Source: Bradyrhizobium lablabi
Lineage (GTDB): Bacteria > Pseudomonadota > Alphaproteobacteria > Rhizobiales > Xanthobacteraceae
NCBI RefSeq assembly: GCF_900141755.1
Contig: NZ_LT670844.1
Span: forward strand, 1,922,001 to 1,986,000
Direction: 5' to 3'
Length of the DNA stretch: 64,000 nucleotides
This document shows, one piece after another, positions 36,724 through 47,284 of this stretch. Within the stretch, counting starts at the first letter, position 1; every line of letters starts with the position of its first letter. Both the position numbers and the translations under genes were made by a program. The notes under the pieces are model-generated. The model was not told the origin of the DNA. It made no database searches and saw only the letters and a list, made by a program, of their open reading frames with translations.

Positions 36724-37323
36724 TCAAAAGCTCGGCGGGGTGTTGACCCACAGCACGCGAGCGAGCTTTTTTCGATTGTTGATATAGGAGTGCGGCCGTT
36801 CGGAGCGGAAATAAAAGCTGTCGCCCGGGCGCAGCTGATAGCTGCGATTATCCACCGTCAGTTCGATCTCGCCATCGAGCACGTAGCCGAACTCTTCGCC
36901 TTCATGCTGGAGGATCCCTTCGCTTCCGCCGCCGGGCTCGATGTCGTTGATGTAACCGGACAGCAGGTTGCCGCGGCCACTCGGAATCAGCGCCTCGAGC
37001 CTGCTTTCCTTTCCTCGACGGATTTGATCGGTCCCGACCATCGGTCGTTCGCCCTGCCGCATCACGACACCGGACGGATCGCCATTTTCCTGGAACAATC
37101 CGGATACCGGCATGCCAAGCGCCAGCGCGACCCGGTGCATCATCTTGATCGAAGGGTTGGCGTTGCCGTTTTCGATTCGCGACAGCACCGATTCCGAACA
37201 TCCCGCCAAACCGGCAAGCTGCTTCAGGGTGAGTCCCTTCAGAAGCCGCGTGTGCTTCATCTTGAGGCCGACGCGAATTTCGGGGACCTCGACCGGCCCT
37301 TTTTTCCTGACTGCAGCAACCAT
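36724..37323 (-). CDS. XRE-family regulator with C-terminal cupin, second copy
   Basis: The 199-residue protein has a helix-turn-helix (LTLKQLAGLAGCSESVLSRI, ENGNANPSIKMMHRV) and a cupin sensor (ILQHEGEEFGYVLDGEIELT, GDSFYFRSERPHSYINN). It shares its architecture and the closing VNTPPSF/VNTPPTL with the regulator at 32501-33118, so the two are paralogues. Lying directly before the NicC-like gene, with 37 bases between, it probably controls the ring-attack genes in response to a pathway intermediate. Confidence 0.88.
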   Translation of the reverse strand: MVAAVRKKGPVEVPEIRVGLKMKHTRLLKGLTLKQLAGLAGCSESVLSRIENGNANPSIKMMHRVALALGMPVSGLFQENGDPSGVVMRQGERPMVGTDQIRRGKESRLEALIPSGRGNLLSGYINDIEPGGGSEGILQHEGEEFGYVLDGEIELTVDNRSYQLRPGDSFYFRSERPHSYINNRKKLARVLWVNTPPSF

Positions 37324-37544
37324 TGCCCCGTCCCTATCAATCCCTCAGATTTGCATATTTCTTCGGCAGTAACCGTTTCACCCAAGGCCTGCTCGCGACC
37401 GGCCACCAGGAGATGGCCGCCCCGCACACGGCGAGACCCAATCCCCAGCAAGGGTACAACCAACGGGAATAGTTCGTCGAAATCGCACCGAACCGTTACT
37501 TTTGCAATGGCCTTGATGACGGGGGCCGAGGTTGATTTCCCGGC

Positions 37545-38480
37545 TCAGGTCGGTGCCGCATGTTTGGGCCCGTGCATGAACTTGCCTATCCACCAGGTAA
37601 AGAAGGCGTAGCGCAGAACCTCAGCGTCGGTTTCGCCGTATTTTCCGGTGCTCTTCAACTGCTCGATCCATTCGAGTTCTTCACCTGTCAATTTCACGGC
37701 AAGCTCGGAAATCTGTAACGGAACATTGGTGAATTCCGGCCGGTAGGAGGCATCGCGATAGAGTTCGCGGTCGGCCTTGATGTTCTTGATCCGGAAATCA
37801 GACGGGCTTCGCTGATTCCGGAGCCGCGGCGGTTCGGAAACCCGGCTCCAGTCCTGGTCGGTACCCTCGAACACGACAAGCTTCAGCGGCTTCAATTCGA
37901 AATCGCTGGTCATCATGACGTCGGCACCGCACACGTTTGGAACCGCCAGCACGTCCATCAGCGCCAGCAGTTCGACGTAGTCGCCGCGCCCGGCGGTATT
38001 CTTGGCAATAAACAGATGACCCGCCGCATCGACCCCGGTGTGCATGAAGAAATTGAAGGAGTCGTGGACGTCATCGGGGGTGAGGCCGAATTCACGCTGC
38101 GCCTCCGCCTGGATGTCGTGGCAATTGGTGTGCACCGCCAGGCCGTAATGATGTTCGAACAGAAAACCGCTGCAGCGGGGATACAGCACGTCGTTGGTGC
38201 CGACGGTGTCCTCGATGATCGCCATCATAGGTCGTTCGCGAGGCGGCGCCGACCACAGGAAGTCGCCCTTGGTGGGATGCAGCCCGTGCAGATGCCGGGT
38301 CCGGCCGGTATGGAAGAATTCCTTGTAGTCATGCAGATTGAAGCAATTGAAATCGGCGCATTGCCGCCCGCTGGTCTGCTCGATCCGCAGCACCTGACCG
38401 CGCCGCAATTCGAGCGCCTTGCCGGTTCCGGGTTCGATCGTCAGTTCCTGAAGGGTCTTGCGTCCCGGCGACGTCGTCAT
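37545..38480 (-). CDS. DUF1989/urea carboxylase-associated protein with RHH-like tail
   Basis: The 311-residue protein contains the DUF1989 fold: LRRGQVLRIEQTSGRQCADF, LWSAPPRERPMMAIIEDTVG and HDSFNFFMHTGVDAAG. Cysteines stand at the metal-site positions (RCSGFL, NCHD, VCGADV). Family members accompany urea carboxylase, and some act as carboxyguanidine deiminase. After about residue 250 comes an unusual tail (LTGEELEWIEQLKSTGKYGE, TDAEVLRYAFFTWW) that resembles a ribbon-helix-helix DNA-binding unit. It overlaps by four bases with a separate ribbon-helix-helix gene upstream. The reaction here is unknown, but a guanidine, urea or carbamate intermediate is likely. Confidence 0.82.
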   Translation of the reverse strand: MTTSPGRKTLQELTIEPGTGKALELRRGQVLRIEQTSGRQCADFNCFNLHDYKEFFHTGRTRHLHGLHPTKGDFLWSAPPRERPMMAIIEDTVGTNDVLYPRCSGFLFEHHYGLAVHTNCHDIQAEAQREFGLTPDDVHDSFNFFMHTGVDAAGHLFIAKNTAGRGDYVELLALMDVLAVPNVCGADVMMTSDFELKPLKLVVFEGTDQDWSRVSEPPRLRNQRSPSDFRIKNIKADRELYRDASYRPEFTNVPLQISELAVKLTGEELEWIEQLKSTGKYGETDAEVLRYAFFTWWIGKFMHGPKHAAPT

Positions 38481-38644
38481 GATTTTTTCCCGTTGGCTGC
38501 GGCGGAGAGATGGGTGGCGGCGAACTCGCGCAGCGCCCAGCGGATGAGCTCTTCCCTGCTGCCGCTTTCGCCGGCCTCGATGCTGTTGTCGATCAACTCA
38601 AGCTGCTGCTGGTTCAAGCGAAGCCGAACCGTGGTTTCCGTCAT
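38477..38644 (-). CDS. Small ribbon-helix-helix protein
   Basis: The 55-residue protein is one CopG/MetJ-like unit: a strand (TVRLRLNQ) then two helices (QQLELIDNSIEAG, SREELIRWALREFAATH). Such dimers bind operators through the paired strands. The ATG at 38644 is preferred; two more in-frame ATGs lie upstream beside the hairpin. Its stop overlaps the DUF1989 start (ATGA). No toxin gene adjoins it, so it is more likely a local regulator than an antitoxin. Confidence 0.75.
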   Translation of the reverse strand: MTETTVRLRLNQQQLELIDNSIEAGESGSREELIRWALREFAATHLSAAANGKKS

Positions 38645-38665
38645 GGTGGTCATCCCCGCATGTTT

Positions 38666-38693
38666 GAGCCTCGCGTCGTGCGACGCGAGGCTC
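38666..38693 (-). terminator. Strong hairpin between the binding-protein gene and downstream genes
   Basis: GAGCCTCGCGTCG and its exact complement CGACGCGAGGCTC form a 13-bp GC-rich stem with a two-base loop, 14 bases after the binding-protein stop. There is no run of T after it on the minus strand, so it may act as a transcript-stabilising or attenuating hairpin that raises binding-protein levels over the genes beyond. Confidence 0.6.
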
Positions 38694-38707
38694 ATCCGGA
38701 CCAGAGG

Positions 38708-39691
38708 TTACGGAGTCCAGCCCTTGGGGGCCTGCATGCCGGACTTGTCGAGCGAATTGAGGTTCGCCATGGTCACCGGAATCAGCGCAACCTCGTCCTT
38801 CTTCTTCTCGAGCGGCTTGCCTTTCACCAGCGCATCCATCATCCGTACCGCGGAGCGGCCGATCACCACCGGCTGCTGCGCCACGACATAATCCGCGCAC
38901 CCCGCGCGCATCATCTCTTCGGCGGCCTCGCCGAGCACGGCGAACATCACCTTCATCTTGCCGCACTTCTGGGCGCCTTGCGCCGCGCGCGCGGCGCCGA
39001 CGCCGTAGGTATCGTCCGCGCCATAGAGCATGTCGACCTTGGGAAACCGCTGCAGAAAATCGTTGGCCAGCGACAGCGCGACCGCCGGATCCTGCTCGCT
39101 GGTCTGCTCCGCGACGATTTTCAGATTGGTGCCTGCGATGTCCTCCTTGAAGCAGCGAAGCCGGTCGGACGCCCAGAATGCGCCGGAGGGCCCCGCGAGC
39201 ACGGCGATCGTGCCGCCGTTCGGCAGCAGCGTCTTGGCGCCCTTGGCCAATTCGTGGCCGACATTGCAGTGGCTCGACGATGCCGCCGCATCGGCATCGA
39301 CGTCGCTTGCCACGATCGGACTGCCGGCGCCGATCACCGGAATTTTCGCAGCCTCGGCCTGCTTCACCGCCCCATTGAAGGACGCGGGATTGGCCGGATC
39401 CATCAGGATCGCCGCGACCTTCTGGACCACCAAGTTTTGAAACTGACTGACCTGCTTGTCGACATTGCCGTAGCCGCCGGCGTCCTGGATCACGACGTCG
39501 TAGCCCAGCTTCTTGGCTTCGTCGGAGATACCGTACAGCACCGGGGTGAACCAGGGCCCCTTGATGTTCGGCATCGAGACGCCGATCTTCTCGGCGGCAT
39601 GGGCCGGCTGGCCTGCCAGAAACAGCAGTCCAATCGAGGCGACCATGCCGGCCACGCCAGCCTTGCCGAGAGCGCGAACTTGGCTTTGCAT
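38708..39691 (-). CDS. Substrate-binding protein of a CUT2 (ribose-type) ABC transporter
   Basis: The 327-residue protein has a signal peptide (cleavage after AHAAE) and a periplasmic-binding type 1 fold: IGVSMPNIKGPWFTPVLYGI, SQFQNLVVQKVAAILMDPAN and DMLYGADDTYGVGAARAAQ. RbsB-like receptors bind pentoses, but catabolic relatives take polyols, nucleosides and other small polar solutes. Its genetic setting among amidohydrolases argues for a non-sugar ligand. It is the last transporter gene of the set (ATPase, permease, receptor) and is followed by a hairpin. Confidence 0.88.
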   Translation of the reverse strand: MQSQVRALGKAGVAGMVASIGLLFLAGQPAHAAEKIGVSMPNIKGPWFTPVLYGISDEAKKLGYDVVIQDAGGYGNVDKQVSQFQNLVVQKVAAILMDPANPASFNGAVKQAEAAKIPVIGAGSPIVASDVDADAAASSSHCNVGHELAKGAKTLLPNGGTIAVLAGPSGAFWASDRLRCFKEDIAGTNLKIVAEQTSEQDPAVALSLANDFLQRFPKVDMLYGADDTYGVGAARAAQGAQKCGKMKVMFAVLGEAAEEMMRAGCADYVVAQQPVVIGRSAVRMMDALVKGKPLEKKKDEVALIPVTMANLNSLDKSGMQAPKGWTP

Positions 39692-39730
39692 TATATTCTC
39701 CTGTTACGAGTTACGAGTAGTGACACGACA

Positions 39731-40740
39731 TCAAGCTTTTTTGCCTATGCGCGATTCGATGAAGGCCTGATCGAGCGCGACCGCCAGGATCAGCGCACCG
39801 CCGATCACCATCATCTGCGTGTAGGACGGAACGTTCAGCAAATTCAGGCCGTTCGAGAGGATGCTGACGAACAGCACCCCGAACGCCACGCCGACGACCG
39901 AGCCGCGGCCGCCGAACAGGGAGATGCCGCCGAGCACCACCGCGGCCACCGACTCCAGCGGCAGCGTGGTGCCGAGCGATGGCTGTCCGGAAGCGACGCG
40001 CGCGGTAAGAATGATCGAGCCGACCGCGGCGCAGATGCCGCTGAAGACGTAAGCGGCAGTCTTGATGGCGCCGATCCGAATGCCGGAAAGACGCGCCGCC
40101 TCTTCGTTGCCGCCGACCGCATAAATCCGGCGGCCAAGCCTGGTGTATTTCAGGACGACGAAGGCGGTCAGCAGGACCAGCAGCGCGATGATGACGGGAA
40201 CCGGAACGCCCAGCACCAGTTCATAGGCGAGATCGGCGAAAGCACCGGGAACGCCGGTCACGGCGACGCCGCCGCTCAGGCTCAACGCGAGACCGGAGAC
40301 GATCGACATCATCGCGAGCGTGGCAATGAACGGAAACACCTTGAGGCGCGTGATGACGATGCCGTTGACCAGACCGACGCCGGCGCCGGTGACAAGGGAG
40401 GCGATCAGCCCCGCCGGAATGCCGTGGTCGCGCATGACGATGGCGCCGACAATGCTGACCAGTGCGACGATCGAACCCACCGAGAGATCGAGACCTGCGG
40501 TGAGGATGGCGAAGGTCTGGCCGAACGAAACGGCGGCGAGTGCCGCGGCCGAGACACCGATATTCCGGAAATTGGCGACCGAGAAGAACACTTCTGAGTT
40601 GGCCGTAAACAGCACGATCAAGGCGACCACGATGACCGGAAGACCTATTTCGCGGCCGTAGCGCTGAAAGAACGCCAACGGCTTGAAGCGGTCAATATTG
40701 GCGGAAGGCATCTGGTCGGCGCTTTCGGAAATGCCCATCA

Positions 40741-40744
<4 letters not shown>
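39731..40744 (-). CDS. CUT2-type ABC transporter permease
   Basis: The 337-residue membrane protein carries the RbsC pattern: VSFGQTFAILTAGLDLSVGS, ITRLKVFPFIATLAMMSIVS, YAVGGNEEAARLSGIRI and LGGISLFGGRGSVVGVAFGV. Eight to ten hydrophobic helices are evident. It overlaps the ATPase gene upstream by four bases (ATGA) and leads into the binding-protein gene after 39 bases. Confidence 0.92.
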
Positions 40745-42323
<1,579 letters not shown>

Positions 42324-42327
<4 letters not shown>

Positions 42328-42770
42328 TTGGCGCCGGCGGTCGTCAGGTTGGACGGCACCGCCGCAATCATGTCGAGTTCGATTCGCGCCCCGGGGGCGC
42401 TGAGGTTGTTGATGCAGACCAGCGTTCCTGCCGGCACCCAGTCGCCGAAGTGCTCGACCAGCACTTCGTACATCGCATCCATCTCACGCATGTCGGTCAG
42501 GTATTTCGTCAGCTTGACGACGTGGCGCCAGGTCAGCCCCTTGCTGTCGAGAATGATCTTGATGTTGGCGAGCGCGCGGCGCGTCTGTTCGCGGATGTCG
42601 TCGGGAAGCACGTGCTCTTCGGGCACATGAGGGTGCTTGTGGTAGAGCGGGGAAGCCGTGCAGCCGGCGAGAAACAGAAAGCCCGCCGGCGCCTCGACGT
42701 AAACCGCCGGCGCATAGGGCATGTTGTGGGCTTCTTCGGGACGGGGCTGAACCCCGGTGATGATGGTCAC
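42324..42770 (-). CDS. RidA-family enamine/imine deaminase
   Basis: The 148-residue protein has the chorismate-mutase-like RidA fold: FLFLAGCTASPL, DIREQTRRALANIKIILDSKGLTW in the expected position and LVEHFGDWVPAGTLVCINNL. The last block includes the substrate-contacting region; the usual arginine of classic RidA is not at the normal place, so it belongs to a divergent subgroup. RidA proteins hydrolyse reactive enamines and imines, or aminoacrylate in pyrimidine breakdown. It overlaps the ATPase gene and follows a second RidA gene. Confidence 0.85.
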
Positions 42771-42831
42771 TTCTGAATTCTCCTGTTCATTGAATAGACA
42801 GCCGGACCGGCGATGCCGGATACTATTGGAG

Positions 42832-43320
42832 TCATCCAGGCGCGCTGGTTGCGGCTTTCAACGGGATGTACGCGGTCGCATCCACTTCAAGCAGCGAATC
42901 CGAGGTCGGCAGCAATTCCGAAATCTGAACGACCGTGCTCGCGGGCGGGTCGGCGAAGAAGGTCGCGCGAATGCGGTTGTAGGTGGGAAAATCCCTCAGA
43001 TTCCGGAAGTACTGCGTGATCTTCACGACGTCGTTGAGCGTGCCGCCGGCCGCTTCGACGGTCAGGCGCAGGCTGTTCAGGATCCACCACGACTGCGCGG
43101 CGATCGGGCCGTCCTTCATGTCGGTGGACAACTCGCCGGTTTCGCCGGCGAGCCGGCGCGCCTCCGGCGGAAGATCGGAATATCCGGTGATCACCTTCAT
43201 CGTGGCGGGATCGGCGGCGATGATGCCGGCGAAGAACACGAGATCGCCGGCGCGGCGGAACGGCGCATACCGCGACAGCGGCTTCGCACCCTTTATTTCC
43301 AACACTGGAGAGTTCGCCAC
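42832..43320 (-). CDS. RidA-family protein, second copy
   Basis: The 162-residue protein shares the fold (AGDLVFFAGIIAADP, LNSLRLTVEAAGGTLNDVVK, ISELLPTSDSLLEVDATAYI) but is only distantly related to its neighbour. A GTG at 43320 with GGAG eight bases upstream is preferred over an ATG at 43398, whose extra residues are basic and unstructured. Two RidA proteins side by side suggest successive or paired deamination steps, or a mixed trimer. Confidence 0.82.
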   Translation of the reverse strand: MANSPVLEIKGAKPLSRYAPFRRAGDLVFFAGIIAADPATMKVITGYSDLPPEARRLAGETGELSTDMKDGPIAAQSWWILNSLRLTVEAAGGTLNDVVKITQYFRNLRDFPTYNRIRATFFADPPASTVVQISELLPTSDSLLEVDATAYIPLKAATSAPG

Positions 43321-43463
43321 GCTGCAACTCCGACAAAAGCCGCGCACACCACGGTTGCGCAACAATTCCAGAATTGCAGCGACATGCTTCCTATGCAAGT
43401 TACTTTAATATGCAGACGTGGCCGCATTTTTAGTCACTGGCGCACGCGCTGCGGCCCAGGACC

Positions 43464-44168
43464 TCAGTGCACGCCGAGATGCTTGAACAAAATCTCGGTG
43501 TGCTGCGCCAACTCGCCGACATTGGCATGATGCACCACCTGCCCGGTCTCCAGGACGTAGACGCGATCGGCGACTGCCAGCGTACTGTAGAGATTTTGTT
43601 CGACCAGCAGGATCGACAGCCCCTCGCGCTTGAGACCTAGAATGATCTCCTCGAGATGCTGCACCATGACCGGCGCGAGGCCTTCCGATGGCTCGTCCAT
43701 CAGGATCAGCTGCGGATCGATCATGAGCGCGCGGCCGACCGCCAGCATGCCGCGCTCGCCGCCAGACAATTGTGCGCCACGATGATGCCGGCGCTCCGCG
43801 AGCCGCGGAAAAATCCCGAACACGCGCTCGACGGTCCAGCCGCCTTTGGCGCGCGCGTTCTTGAGCATGGTCAGATGCTCGATCACCGTCAGTGAAGTGA
43901 ACAGCCGCCGGCCCTGCGGCACAATCGCGATCTTGCGGTCGGCGATCTCGTGCGGCCGCAGGCCGAGCAGGCTCTCGTCACGCCAATTGATCGATCCCGA
44001 ACGGACCTGCGGCGGCGTCAGCCCCATGATGGAGCGGATCAAGGTCGTCTTGCCCATGCCGTTGCGGCCGAGCAGCGCGACGATTTCGCCGGCGCCGACA
44101 TCGAGCGATACGCCGCGAACGACGACCGCCTCCCCGTAACCGCTATGCAGGTCGCGAACCTCAAGCAT
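43464..44168 (-). CDS. Branched-chain amino acid/amide ABC ATPase, LivF type
   Basis: The 234-residue protein is a full ATPase domain: GRNGMGKTT (Walker A), QLSGGERGMLAVGRAL (signature) and LILMDEPSEGLAP (Walker B). SGYGEAVVVRGVSL near the start and SILLVEQNLYSTLAVADRVYV are typical of LivF. It overlaps the LivG-type gene by eight bases and is the last gene of the five-part importer encoded from 48141 downwards. Confidence 0.93.
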   Translation of the reverse strand: MLEVRDLHSGYGEAVVVRGVSLDVGAGEIVALLGRNGMGKTTLIRSIMGLTPPQVRSGSINWRDESLLGLRPHEIADRKIAIVPQGRRLFTSLTVIEHLTMLKNARAKGGWTVERVFGIFPRLAERRHHRGAQLSGGERGMLAVGRALMIDPQLILMDEPSEGLAPVMVQHLEEIILGLKREGLSILLVEQNLYSTLAVADRVYVLETGQVVHHANVGELAQHTEILFKHLGVH

Positions 44169-44916
44169 GGCGCGGCTTCCCGAGATAGACTTCCTGGACC
44201 TTCGCGTTGCGGCGAATGCGGTCCGGCTCCTCCTCCACCAGAATGCGGCCTTCGAACATGCAGGTGACGAAGTCGACGATCGCGAGCGCCAGATCCATAT
44301 CGTGTTCGATCAGCACCACGGTAATGCTGCGGTCGAGCGCGCGAATGATATCCGCGACCATCGAGCGCTCCGACGGCGAGAGCCCGGCGGCCGGCTCATC
44401 GAGCAGCAGCATGGTCGGCGAGGTGACGAGCGACAGCGCGATTTCGAGCTGACGCTGCTCGCCATACGACAATTCCTTGACCGGAATGTCGGCGCGCTCC
44501 CCCAGTCGGGCGGCAGCAAGTGCGGCGGCGATGCTTGCCGTCTCGGCGGAATCGGTGTCCGGCAGACCGAACAGCGAGAATTTTCGCCATGACCGCCCGC
44601 GCAGCGCCAGCACCATGTTGTCGTAGACGCGCAGGGTCGGAAAGAGATTGGTGATCTGAAACGTGCGGGAGATACCGAGCTGCGCGCGCCGATGCGGCGG
44701 CAGCCTCGTGATGTCGTGACCGTCGAACCTGATACGGCCGCTGCTCGGCGGCACCGCGCCGGCGATGGCGTTGAACAACGTGGTCTTGCCGGCGCCGTTC
44801 GGACCAATGATGGCGCGGCGCTGACCGCGCGGCACGGCCAACCTGATGCCATCGACCGCCCGAAGGGCGTGAAAAGCAACCACCACATCCGTCAGTATCA
44901 GGATCGGTTCGGACAC
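44161..44916 (-). CDS. Branched-chain amino acid/amide ABC ATPase, LivG type
   Basis: The 251-residue protein has GPNGAGKTTLFNAI, the LivG marker GISRTFQITNLFPTLRVYDNM, the divergent signature LSYGEQRQLEIALSL and the Walker B MLLLDEPAAGLSP. It pairs with the LivF-type ATPase to power the permeases at 46313-48141. A 111-bp gap separates it from the binding-protein gene; I see no terminator there, so read-through is likely. Confidence 0.93.
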   Translation of the reverse strand: MSEPILILTDVVVAFHALRAVDGIRLAVPRGQRRAIIGPNGAGKTTLFNAIAGAVPPSSGRIRFDGHDITRLPPHRRAQLGISRTFQITNLFPTLRVYDNMVLALRGRSWRKFSLFGLPDTDSAETASIAAALAAARLGERADIPVKELSYGEQRQLEIALSLVTSPTMLLLDEPAAGLSPSERSMVADIIRALDRSITVVLIEHDMDLALAIVDFVTCMFEGRILVEEEPDRIRRNAKVQEVYLGKPRHA

Positions 44917-45027
44917 GATCGTTTCCGGTGGAACAGCGTCCCGCGAAGCGGCAATCGATTTCCTTCGACAATGCGACAGCGACGAGCGAGACGCAGCAAA
45001 ATCGCCGGTCCCGCTGACAATGCCGGC

Positions 45028-46287
45028 TCAGCCCTTCTTGATGCCCTGAAACGTCCGAGAATAGGGCGGTTGCTTCATGTAGGTCTCCGGATCGTACTTC
45101 CAGAATTGCGACACGGCGGGATAGCTGGTGGTCGGCACGTTCCAGAACTTGCCGTCGGCGCGCTTCACGACCTTGCGAATGTAGACGTCGTAGATCGGGT
45201 TGCCGTAGGCATCGAGCTTGACCGACTTGCCGAGCGGCGACCCGCCGAGCTCGGTCTTCAGGACGGTGTCGATCAGGGCCTCGCGATCCTCCGCCTTGCC
45301 GTCCATCTTCTTCAACGCGGCGTCGATCCACATCATGCCGGAATGCATCGAGAAGCCGTAGAGCGAGGGGATCTTGCCGTACTTCGCCTCGTATTCCCTG
45401 ACAAATTTCTGCGTCACCGGATTGTCCGAGCCCTCGGCGAAATGCGCCGGCGACACGATGCCTTCGCAGTCATCGCCGAGCGTCCGGATCACGGACTGGT
45501 CGGTCCCGTTCATCGCGGCCAATAGCGGCGTCTTCGCCTTGAGGCCGAAGCTCGCATATTGCTGGATGAAGCGGGTGGCGTCGGCCCCGGTTTCCATCGT
45601 GAAGATGGCATCGACCTTGAGATCGGCAAGCTGGCCTAGATAGGGGCTGAAGTCCGCCGTGTTGAGCGGATGCCAAAATTGCTGCACGATCTCGCCGCCG
45701 CCCTCGGTGAACACCTGGGCGAGACCGCCGCACTGCTCGTGACCGAAAGTGTAGTCCTGGCTGACGGTCGCGATCTTCCGGTAGCCCTGCTTCAGCGCCC
45801 AGTCGCCGAGCGGATGGGTGAATTCACTGGCACTGTAGCCGGCGATGCGGATCACGTTCCTGATGCGCTGGCGCTGGGTCAGGTCGTCTGCCGCGATGAT
45901 CGGAATGAAGTATGGCGTTCCGGTGCCCTTGACGTAGTTGGCGACAGCAAGCCCGGTATTGGCCAGGAGATTGCCGATCAGCATATGACAATTGCCCTGC
46001 TCGACCAGTCGGCGCGCCTTTTGCAGCGCGGTGTCCGGATTGGAGGCATCATCCTCGATCGAGAGCTCGACCTTGCGCCCAGCCATCTCGTTGTTCACCT
46101 GCCCGAGATAGAACTGCACACCCTCGACCATTTCCTTGCCGCCCGACGCGACGACGCCGGTGAGCGGCGCCAGCACGCCGATCCTGATCGGCCCCGCCTG
46201 CGCGATGGCGCTGCGCCAGGGCGCCGTTCCCGTGCCCAGGGCGGCCAGCCCCACCGTGGTGGTCTTCAGAAATCGCCTGCGGTCCAT
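45028..46287 (-). CDS. Amide/branched-chain-type substrate-binding protein
   Basis: The 419-residue protein has a twin-arginine leader (MDRRRFLKTTTVGLAALGTG). Its type 1 binding fold is of the amide/urea/branched-chain class: IRIGVLAPLTGVVASGGKEM, RRLVEQGNCHMLIGNLLANTGLAV and YTFGHEQCGGLAQVF. Such receptors bind amides, urea or amino acids. AAGGAG six bases before the ATG at 46287 fixes the start; a longer upstream frame overlaps the permease end. Its place inside the Liv cluster, between permease and ATPases, identifies it as the receptor. Confidence 0.92.
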   Translation of the reverse strand: MDRRRFLKTTTVGLAALGTGTAPWRSAIAQAGPIRIGVLAPLTGVVASGGKEMVEGVQFYLGQVNNEMAGRKVELSIEDDASNPDTALQKARRLVEQGNCHMLIGNLLANTGLAVANYVKGTGTPYFIPIIAADDLTQRQRIRNVIRIAGYSASEFTHPLGDWALKQGYRKIATVSQDYTFGHEQCGGLAQVFTEGGGEIVQQFWHPLNTADFSPYLGQLADLKVDAIFTMETGADATRFIQQYASFGLKAKTPLLAAMNGTDQSVIRTLGDDCEGIVSPAHFAEGSDNPVTQKFVREYEAKYGKIPSLYGFSMHSGMMWIDAALKKMDGKAEDREALIDTVLKTELGGSPLGKSVKLDAYGNPIYDVYIRKVVKRADGKFWNVPTTSYPAVSQFWKYDPETYMKQPPYSRTFQGIKKG

Positions 46288-46312
46288 TTCGATCTCCTTT
46301 GGGGAAGCGTTT

Positions 46313-47284
46313 TTACTGTCGCACCTTGCGCGCCGAAACGGCGCGCAGCTTGCCGATGATGCCCTCGGGGGCAAAGATCATGATCAGGATGAAAGTGATG
46401 CCGAGCACCATCTGCCAGCGCTCGGTATGGGCGCTGACGATGTTCTCCAGCGCGATAATCGCGGCCGCGCCGACAAACGAGCCAAACAGCGTACCGACGC
46501 CGCCTGCGACCATCATCAGCACGCCCTCGACCGATTGCGCCAGCCCGACCGTCGACGGGCTGACGAAATTGTTGAACGTCGCATAGAGCGCGCCGGCTAC
46601 GCCGGCAAAGAAGCCCGACGCCGTAAAGCCGATGAACAGATGCAGCGGCACGTTATATCCGAGGCTTCGCATCCGGCTTTCGCTGTCGCGGATGCCGCGC
46701 AGTGTCAGCCCGAACGGCGAACGCACGAAACGCCACATGGCATATGTCACTACTGCGGCCCCGGCGAGCACTGCCCAGTAGAACCTGTTGTGCGCCAAAA
46801 GGATCACTGGGCGGACGTCACCGCGGATACCATTCTCGCCACCCGTGACCTGGGTCCATCGCAGGCAGATCCCCCACACGATCATGCCCAGCGCGAGCGT
46901 CAGCAGCAGAAAATACACTCCCGAGGTGCGCACGGCGAGCAGCGCGAATATCGCCGCGATCAAGGTGGCGGCGAGAACGCCGAGCGCGAACGCCGCGGCC
47001 GGCGGCAACCCGGCCTGAACGCTGGCATAGATCACGACATAGGTGGATACGCCGAAGATGGCGCCGTGGCCGAGCGAAGTGCGTCCGGCAAAGCCGCCGA
47101 GAATGTCGATCGACATCGCGAGGATGCCGAAGATCAGCACCTCCGTGGCAAGTCCGACCTGATAGGTCGACAGCACCAGCGGTAACGCCGCCGCTGCCGC
47201 GACAATGATGGCGGCGATCGACGCATCGCCACCGGTCATGCCGGCGACCCTTGCGGAGACGAAGCTGGATCGCGCGTTCATCAT
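46313..47284 (-). CDS. Branched-chain/amide ABC permease, LivM type
   Basis: The 323-residue membrane protein has the LivM block GFAGRTSLGHGAIFGVSTYVV and the C-terminal EGVLMMVAGGVGTLFGSFVG. About nine hydrophobic helices are seen. It overlaps the LivH-type gene by four bases, and the binding-protein gene follows 25 bases later. Confidence 0.92.
   Translation of the reverse strand: MMNARSSFVSARVAGMTGGDASIAAIIVAAAAALPLVLSTYQVGLATEVLIFGILAMSIDILGGFAGRTSLGHGAIFGVSTYVVIYASVQAGLPPAAAFALGVLAATLIAAIFALLAVRTSGVYFLLLTLALGMIVWGICLRWTQVTGGENGIRGDVRPVILLAHNRFYWAVLAGAAVVTYAMWRFVRSPFGLTLRGIRDSESRMRSLGYNVPLHLFIGFTASGFFAGVAGALYATFNNFVSPSTVGLAQSVEGVLMMVAGGVGTLFGSFVGAAAIIALENIVSAHTERWQMVLGITFILIMIFAPEGIIGKLRAVSARKVRQ

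Noticed and set aside
38477..38644. Antitoxin of a type II toxin-antitoxin system
   Set aside because: The RHH fold would suit, but the adjoining gene is a DUF1989 enzyme and no toxin-type gene is next to it.
38510..40597. A 695-codon plus-strand frame across the CUT2 transporter genes
   Set aside because: It lies antisense to three genes with clear ABC transporter motifs and its product is low-complexity His/Asp/Arg-rich sequence.
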